From the NCBI RefSeq assembly GCF_003014485.1, contig NZ_PYGA01000037.1, positions 1 through 57,604 of the forward strand: DNA of 57,604 bases, read 5' to 3'. The notes under the pieces are model-generated. The model was given only the letters and a program-made list of their open reading frames with translations, ran no database searches and was not told the origin of the DNA. This document shows, in pieces, positions 52,671 through 57,604 of the stretch; position 1 is the stretch's first letter, and each line of letters opens with the position of its first letter. Origin of the DNA: Murinocardiopsis flavida. Its GTDB lineage: Bacteria > Actinomycetota > Actinomycetes > Streptosporangiales > Streptosporangiaceae. The position numbers and the translations under genes are program-made.

Positions 52671-53264
52671 ATGCCCGCTCGAATCCCCGCACGGCTGCGC
52701 CCCTACAGCGCGGCGGCCCGCGTCCTGCTGCTCATGACCGCCGTCCTCGGCCTGGCGTACCCGCTGGCCGTGACCGGCGCCGCGCAGGTGCTGTTCCCCG
52801 CCCGGGCCGACGGCTCCCTGATCGAACGCGACGGCGCCGCCGCCGGGTCCTCGCTCATCGGCCAGGACTTCGACGGCGAGGAGTGGTTCCACCCGCGGCC
52901 CTCGGCCGCGGGCGACGACGGCTACGACGGCGCGGCCAGTTCGGCGTCCAACCTCGGCCCCAACAGCGAGGAGCTGCTGGCCCAGGTGCGCGAGCGGCGG
53001 TCGGCGGTCGCGGCGCAGAACGGCGTCGCCGAGTCGGCGGTCCCGCCGGACGCGGTGACGGCGAGCGGCAGCGGGCTCGACCCGCACATCTCCCCCGCCT
53101 ACGCCGCGGTGCAGACCGCCCGGGTCGCCGACGCGCGCGGCCTGCCGCCCGGCCGGGTGCGCGACCTGGTCGCCGCGCACACCGACGGCCGGGCGCTCGG
53201 CTTCATCGGCGAACCCGCCGTGAACGTCGTCACCCTCAACCGGGACCTGGCGGGCCTCGGGTGA
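52671..53264 (+). CDS. kdpC: KdpC, assembly subunit
   Basis: A 197-aa protein with one N-terminal membrane helix (about 14-38, LLLMTAVLGLAYPLAVTGAAQ region) and an extracytoplasmic domain with the typical SASNLGPNSEEL and SGSGLDPHISPAYA motifs and closing VNVVTLN. KdpC links the A and B subunits and increases ATP affinity. TGAGATG separates it from kdpB by one base. Confidence 0.96.
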   Translation: MPARIPARLRPYSAAARVLLLMTAVLGLAYPLAVTGAAQVLFPARADGSLIERDGAAAGSSLIGQDFDGEEWFHPRPSAAGDDGYDGAASSASNLGPNSEELLAQVRERRSAVAAQNGVAESAVPPDAVTASGSGLDPHISPAYAAVQTARVADARGLPPGRVRDLVAAHTDGRALGFIGEPAVNVVTLNRDLAGLG

Positions 53265-53280
53265 ACCCGCTCCGCACCCG

Positions 53281-53314
53281 CCCCGCCCCGGCGCCCCCGC
53301 GCGCCGGGGCGGGG
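53281..53314 (+). terminator. Strong hairpin between kdpC and kdpD
   Basis: A perfect 14-bp GC stem, CCCCGCCCCGGCGC / GCGCCGGGGCGGGG, with a 6-nt loop lies 16 nt after the kdpC stop. It may separate or attenuate kdpFABC from kdpDE transcription. Confidence 0.7.
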
Positions 53315-53391
53315 CCGCGCGGCCGGGCACCCCGCCCGGTGTCCCCCGCCGGGTGTGTCCCGGTCGCAGGCGCGGCACCCCGGAGCGCACA

Positions 53392-55965
53392 ATGAGTGCT
53401 GTGGCACGCGGACGACTACGCATCTACCTTGGCGCCGCACCCGGCGTGGGCAAGACCTACGCCGCGCTGAGCGAGCTGCGGCGCCGGCACGACCGCGGCA
53501 CCGACGGCGTCATCGGGTTCGTCGAGACCCACGACCGCGCCATGACCGAGTCGCTGCTCGACGGCCTGGAGGCCCTGCCGCGGCGCACCGTTGTGCACCG
53601 CGGCGCGGAGTTCGCCGAGTTCGACGCCGCCGCGCTCCTCGCCCGCGCCCCCGGCGTCGCCGTCGTCGACGAGCTCGCGCACACCAACGTCCCAGGGTCG
53701 CGCAACCCCAAGCGCTGGCAGGACGTCGACGAACTCCTCGACGCCGGCATCGACGTCATCTCCACGGTGAACATCCAGCACCTGGAGTCGCTGAACGACG
53801 TCGTGGAGCAGATCACGGGCGTCCGCCAGCGCGAGACCATCCCCGACGAGGTGGTGCGCCGCGCCGACCAGATCGAGCTGTGCGACATGTCGCCGCACGC
53901 GCTGCGGCGCCGCATGTCACACGGCAACATCTACCCCGCGACGCGCATCGACGCCGCGCTGGCGAACTACTTCCGCGAGGGCAACCTGACGGCGCTGCGC
54001 GAGCTCGCCCTGCTGTGGGTGGCCGACCGCGTGGACGAGGGGCTGGCCCGGTACCGGGGCGAGCACCGGATCCGGCAGAAGTGGGAGGCCCGCGAACGGG
54101 TCGTCGTCGCGCTGACCGGCGGGCCCGAGGGCGCCACCCTGATCCGGCGGGCCGCCCGCGTCGCCGCGCGCTCGCGCGGCGGGCAGCCGCAGCCCAGCGC
54201 CCTCATGGCGGTGCACGTGGTCTCCGGCGAAGGGCTGACCGCCGAGCAGCCCGAGGCGATGGCCGACCAGCGGCGCCTCCTCCAAGAGCTGGGCGGCACG
54301 TTCCACCAGGTCATCGGCACCGACGTGGCGACATCCCTGCTGGACTTCGCGCGCGGCGCCGACGCCACCCAGATCGTGCTGGGCTCCTCCCGGCGGCGCG
54401 GCTGGCAGTTCGTCTCCGGGCCCGGTGTGGGGACGATCGTGGCCCGCGAGGCGGGCGACATCGACGTGCACATCGTCACCCACGAACAGGCCGGCCGCGG
54501 CAAAGGGCTGCTCCCGCCGATCGCCGCCGCGGGGCTCGGCCGCGCCCGCCTGCTGTGGGGCTGGCTCCTCGCCGCGCTGATGCCGGTGGCGGCGACGGCG
54601 ATCCTGCACCTGCCGCTCCTCGACGGCCTGGGCATGACGACGGACGTTCTGCTGTTCCTGCTGATCACCGTGGTGGTCGCGCTGATCGGCGGGCTGTGGC
54701 CGGCGATGGCCGCCGCCGTGTGGGGCATGCTGCTGCTCAACTTCTTCTTCACCGAACCCATCGGCGGGCTGGCGGTGTACGGCGCCGACAACCTCGTCGC
54801 GCTGCTGGTGTCCATCGTCGTCGGCGTCGCCGTCGCGCTCGTGGTGGACCTCGCCAAGCGCCGCTCCGGCCAGGCGGCGCGGGCCCGTGCCGAGGCGTCG
54901 ACACTCAGCCTGCTGGCGACCAGCGTCCTGGGCGGGCACGAGCCCATCCCCGCGCTGCTGCGGCGGGTCCGCGAGACCTTCGGCCAGGACTCCGCCACGC
55001 TGCTGGAACAGGACGACGACGGCCGGTGGCGCATCGTGGAGTGCGTGGGGCCGGACCCGTCCGAGCGGCCCGAGCAGGCCGACGCGCTGGTGTCGGTGAG
55101 CGACACGCTCGCACTGGCCATGCGCGGCCGGGTGCTCGCGGCGGCCGACCGCCGCGTCCTCGGCGCCTTCGCCACCCACGTCGGCCTGGCGCTGGAGCGC
55201 CAGCGGCTGGCGTCGGACGCCGCGGAGGCGCGCCGCCTCGCCGCGGGCAACAAGATCCGCACGGCGCTGCTCGCCGCCGTCTCCCACGACCTGCGGACAC
55301 CGCTGACCTCCATCAAGGCCGCCATGGGCAGCCTGCGGGCCACCGACATCACCCTCACCGGCGCGGACCGCGACGAACTGCTGGAGACCGTCGAGGACTC
55401 GACGGACCGGCTGAACGTCCTGGTCGGTAACCTCCTCGACATGAGCCGCCTGCAAACCGACACCGTGCGGCCCAACATCCGGCCGCTGGGCCTGGAGGAG
55501 GTCGTGCCCGCCGCGCTGCTCGGCACCGCGCGGGGCAGCACGTCCGTCGAGGTGCCCGACGCGCTGCCGCGCGTCCCGGTCGACCGCGGGCTGCTGGAGC
55601 GCGCGGTCGCCAACGTGGTCGAGAACGCCGTCCGCCACAACCCCGCCGGCGCCGAACCGGTGCGCGTGGCGGCGAGCGCCATCGGCGGCACGGTGGAGCT
55701 GCGCGTGGCCGACCACGGGCCCGGCGTCCCCGACGACGCCAAGGAGCGGATCTTCGCGGCGTTCCAGCGGCTCGGCGACGCGCCGCGCGGCACCGGCGTT
55801 GGCCTGGGGCTCGCCGTGGCCCGGGGCTTCACCGAGGCGATGGGCGGCACCCTCACGGCCGAGGACACCCCGGGCGGCGGGCTGACCATGGTCTTCACCC
55901 TGCCCAGTGAGCACGGCGGCGGCACCGGGACACCGGACGGACAACAGATGCGCGAGGTCACGTGA
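53392..55965 (+). CDS. kdpD: KdpD, osmosensitive K+ channel histidine kinase
   Basis: An 857-aa sensor kinase. The N-terminal KdpD domain has Walker A GAAPGVGKT (14-22) and FVETHDRAMTESLLDGLE; a universal-stress-protein-like domain (about 240-360) has VLGSSRRRGWQF; four clustered membrane helices lie at about 390-490; a GAF-like region follows. HisKA carries His632 in VSHDLRTPL; the N and G boxes are NVVENAVRHN and DHGPGVPDDAKERIF. ATG at 53392 follows CGGAG; GTG 53401 is the alternative. Confidence 0.96.
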   Translation: MSAVARGRLRIYLGAAPGVGKTYAALSELRRRHDRGTDGVIGFVETHDRAMTESLLDGLEALPRRTVVHRGAEFAEFDAAALLARAPGVAVVDELAHTNVPGSRNPKRWQDVDELLDAGIDVISTVNIQHLESLNDVVEQITGVRQRETIPDEVVRRADQIELCDMSPHALRRRMSHGNIYPATRIDAALANYFREGNLTALRELALLWVADRVDEGLARYRGEHRIRQKWEARERVVVALTGGPEGATLIRRAARVAARSRGGQPQPSALMAVHVVSGEGLTAEQPEAMADQRRLLQELGGTFHQVIGTDVATSLLDFARGADATQIVLGSSRRRGWQFVSGPGVGTIVAREAGDIDVHIVTHEQAGRGKGLLPPIAAAGLGRARLLWGWLLAALMPVAATAILHLPLLDGLGMTTDVLLFLLITVVVALIGGLWPAMAAAVWGMLLLNFFFTEPIGGLAVYGADNLVALLVSIVVGVAVALVVDLAKRRSGQAARARAEASTLSLLATSVLGGHEPIPALLRRVRETFGQDSATLLEQDDDGRWRIVECVGPDPSERPEQADALVSVSDTLALAMRGRVLAAADRRVLGAFATHVGLALERQRLASDAAEARRLAAGNKIRTALLAAVSHDLRTPLTSIKAAMGSLRATDITLTGADRDELLETVEDSTDRLNVLVGNLLDMSRLQTDTVRPNIRPLGLEEVVPAALLGTARGSTSVEVPDALPRVPVDRGLLERAVANVVENAVRHNPAGAEPVRVAASAIGGTVELRVADHGPGVPDDAKERIFAAFQRLGDAPRGTGVGLGLAVARGFTEAMGGTLTAEDTPGGGLTMVFTLPSEHGGGTGTPDGQQMREVT

Positions 55966-56642
55966 TGCGGGTGCTGGTGGTCGACGACGACACCCAGATC
56001 GTGCGGGCGATGCGCATCAACCTGCGCGCCCGCGGCTACGACGTCGCCACCGCCGCCGACGGCGCCGCGGCCCTCGCCGCGACGGCGGCCGAACCCCCCG
56101 ACCTCGTCCTGCTCGACCTCGGGCTGCCCGACATGGACGGCCTCGACGTCATCAAGGGCCTGCGCGGCTGGACCGCCGTGCCGATCATCGTGCTGTCGGC
56201 GCGCCACTCCGCCGGCGAGAAGGTCCAGTGCCTGGACGCCGGCGCCGACGACTACGTCACCAAGCCGTTCGGGATGGACGAGCTGCTGGCGCGCATGCGC
56301 GCCGCCGCCCGCCGCGCCGTCCACGTGGAGGAGGCGCCGGTCGTGCGCACACCGGCGTTCACGGTGGACCTGGGCGCCAAGCGGGTCACCCGCGACGGCG
56401 CCGAGGTGCGGCTGACCCCCACCGAGTGGCACATCCTGGAGCTGCTCGCCCGCAACGCGGGGCGGCTGGTCAGCCAGCGCCAGCTGCTGCACGACGTGTG
56501 GGGGCCCGCCTACCAGAGCGAGACCAACTACCTGCGGGTCTACCTCGCCCAGCTGCGGCGCAAGCTGGAGCCCGACCCGGCGCACCCCCGCTACCTCATG
56601 ACCGAGGCGGGCATGGGGTACCGCTTCGAGCCGGGCGAGTAG
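55965..56642 (+). CDS. kdpE: KdpE, response regulator
   Basis: A 225-aa OmpR-type regulator. The receiver domain has acidic Asp7-Asp9, phosphoacceptor Asp51 in LLDLGLPDMDG, and Lys in TKPFG. The winged helix has LTPTEWHILELLARNAGRLVSQRQLL (split: LTPTEWHILELL, ARNAGRLVSQRQLL) and NYLRVYLAQLRRKLE. It activates kdp transcription under K+ limitation. The start overlaps the kdpD stop (TGATG); GTG at 55962 is equally possible. Confidence 0.96.
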   Translation: MRVLVVDDDTQIVRAMRINLRARGYDVATAADGAAALAATAAEPPDLVLLDLGLPDMDGLDVIKGLRGWTAVPIIVLSARHSAGEKVQCLDAGADDYVTKPFGMDELLARMRAAARRAVHVEEAPVVRTPAFTVDLGAKRVTRDGAEVRLTPTEWHILELLARNAGRLVSQRQLLHDVWGPAYQSETNYLRVYLAQLRRKLEPDPAHPRYLMTEAGMGYRFEPGE

Positions 56643-56723
56643 CCCCGCGCCGAGGGCCCGGCGCTGGGCCAGGCGCCCGAAGTCCCGTTTTCCTTTTGCC
56701 GGGGATCGGCGTAGGCTGAAAAT

Positions 56724-56747
56724 TGACCAAATACAAGCATCTGGTCA
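56724..56747. promoter_or_regulatory. Inverted-repeat operator upstream of the last TetR gene
   Basis: TGACCA (56724-56729) and TGGTCA (56742-56747) face each other across 12 bp in an A/T-rich pocket (AAAATTGACCAAATACAAGC) about 40 bp before the start codon. Autoregulation is likely. Confidence 0.55.
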
Positions 56748-56785
56748 TTTGGACAGAAACGGTTCGACGGAGGCGGCGGCGCCAC

Positions 56786-57514
56786 ATGACGCGATCGAAG
56801 ACACGGGGCACCCGGGAGCGGCGCGCCGAGCGCGCCGAGCGGATCCTCGACTCCGCGGCGGAACTGGTACTGCGCATCGGCTACGACAAGACCACCATCG
56901 ACGACGTCGCGCGCCGGTCCGCGGTCGCCAAGGGCACGATCTACCTGCACTGGCGCAACCGCGAAGCGCTGTTCACCGCCCTGCTGCGGCGCGAGCGCCT
57001 CGCGGCGCTCACCCGGGTCCGCGAACTCGTCGGCGCCGACAGCGCCCCCGCGTCGCTCGGCCGGTTCTGCGCCCACCTCGCCCTCGCCTACCACGAGCGC
57101 CCGCTGCTCATGGCGACCGTCCTCGGCGACCACGAGATCCTGGGCCGGCTCGCGCGCAGCGAACCGGCCGGGCGCACCGGCCCCGCCGGGTCCGGCTTCG
57201 CCGAGTACCTGGAGGCGCTGCGCGGCGCGGGCCTGGTGCGCACCGACTGGACGGTCGGCGCCCAGGTGAACGTGGTCACCTCCGTCCTCGCGGGGTTCTT
57301 CACCAGCGCCCCGCTGATGCCCGCTGAGCTGGCCGTACCGGCCCCCGACCTCGCGCCGATCCTCGGCGAGACCGTGGAGCGGGCCCTCGCCCCCGCCGCG
57401 CCCTTCACCCCGGACCAGCGCGCCGACCTCGCCCGGCACACCGCGGACTTCCTCGACCGGGCCGTCGACATCTCGGCTCGGAAGTACAGCGCGACCTTCG
57501 AGCAGACCGCCTGA
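56786..57514 (+). CDS. TetR-family transcriptional regulator
   Basis: A 242-aa regulator. The HTH (about 22-65) contains LDSAAELVLRIGYDKTTIDDVA and RRSAVAKGTIYLHWRNREALF (each under 20 residues when split at DKTT). The C-terminal domain is unassigned. ATG at 56786 is preferred over 56723, because the latter would translate the operator. GACGGAGG lies 17 nt upstream. The regulated gene is probably outside the window to the right. Confidence 0.88.
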   Translation: MTRSKTRGTRERRAERAERILDSAAELVLRIGYDKTTIDDVARRSAVAKGTIYLHWRNREALFTALLRRERLAALTRVRELVGADSAPASLGRFCAHLALAYHERPLLMATVLGDHEILGRLARSEPAGRTGPAGSGFAEYLEALRGAGLVRTDWTVGAQVNVVTSVLAGFFTSAPLMPAELAVPAPDLAPILGETVERALAPAAPFTPDQRADLARHTADFLDRAVDISARKYSATFEQTA

Positions 57515-57604
57515 CAGTGAGGATTAGCCGTGGCATCGCCCGGAGGTCTGACTCTCCGCCTGACTGACGCTTCGGTTGTCCTTCTGGGGAATCGTCGGCC
57601 TGCC

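Overview
The window is a very GC-rich chromosomal segment of a filamentous-type actinobacterium. GC-rich third codon positions, GTG starts, SARP and WhiJ-like (XRE/DUF5753 + DUF397) regulators, MHS/DHA2 transporters, an AA10 chitin-active monooxygenase and intergenic palindromic elements all fit. A Nocardiopsaceae/Streptosporangiales host is my best guess, but that is inference only. No rRNA, tRNA or CRISPR array was seen.

Layout. The left edge (1-43, minus) is the first 14 codons of an IS3-family transposase OrfA, followed by about 800 bp without a gene. 0.9-10.1 kb: a GntR regulator, a fumarate-reductase-type flavoprotein, a CE1758/CE1759 luciferase-like monooxygenase and FMN reductase pair, a methyltransferase, an unusual tautomerase-like/YHS protein and a 1018-aa SARP regulator. 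10.3-19.8 kb: an accessory island bounded by two DUF6879 genes and a WhiJ-like XRE/DUF397 pair. Its core is a glutamyl-tRNA synthetase gene facing an operon of archaeal-type methionine adenosyltransferase, alkaline-phosphatase-superfamily hydrolase and a GluRS-like protein with degenerate catalytic motifs. This is the best candidate for an undescribed system. 16.4-18.6 kb is a minus-strand set of small hypothetical genes, including a 40-aa and a 55-aa gene, plus a sigma-like HTH protein.

19.8-32.7 kb: a catabolic region with an M81 (MlrC) peptidase, ACS-type MFS transporter, Lrp regulator, gamma-carbonic anhydrase, crotonase, CaiB-type CoA-transferase, two M29/NicX-like metalloenzymes, a class III aminotransferase, an FCD-type GntR regulator and an MHS transporter. 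A shared TGGTCAG-core site lies upstream of three transcription units, which suggests a GntR regulon. Two mini-genes with duplicated C-terminal tails sit between the crotonase and CoA-transferase genes.

32.7-39.9 kb: an AA10 LPMO with an upstream DasR-like site, PadR, VOC, an HTH protein with an alpha/beta hydrolase, a class A beta-lactamase-like protein, and split LigD phosphoesterase and polymerase genes downstream of a 196-bp inverted-repeat element. A 54-bp perfect palindrome follows. 39.9-43.7 kb: an AGPS-like flavoprotein, TetR and GlpD-type dehydrogenase, an arrangement like M. tuberculosis Rv2249c-Rv2251. 44-48.4 kb: an SCO6745-family protein, LysE exporter, DHA2 efflux pump and its TetR. 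48.7-56.6 kb: a complete kdp potassium-uptake operon (small membrane ORF, kdpF, A, B, C, D, E), with a strong hairpin between kdpC and kdpD. A TetR gene closes the window.
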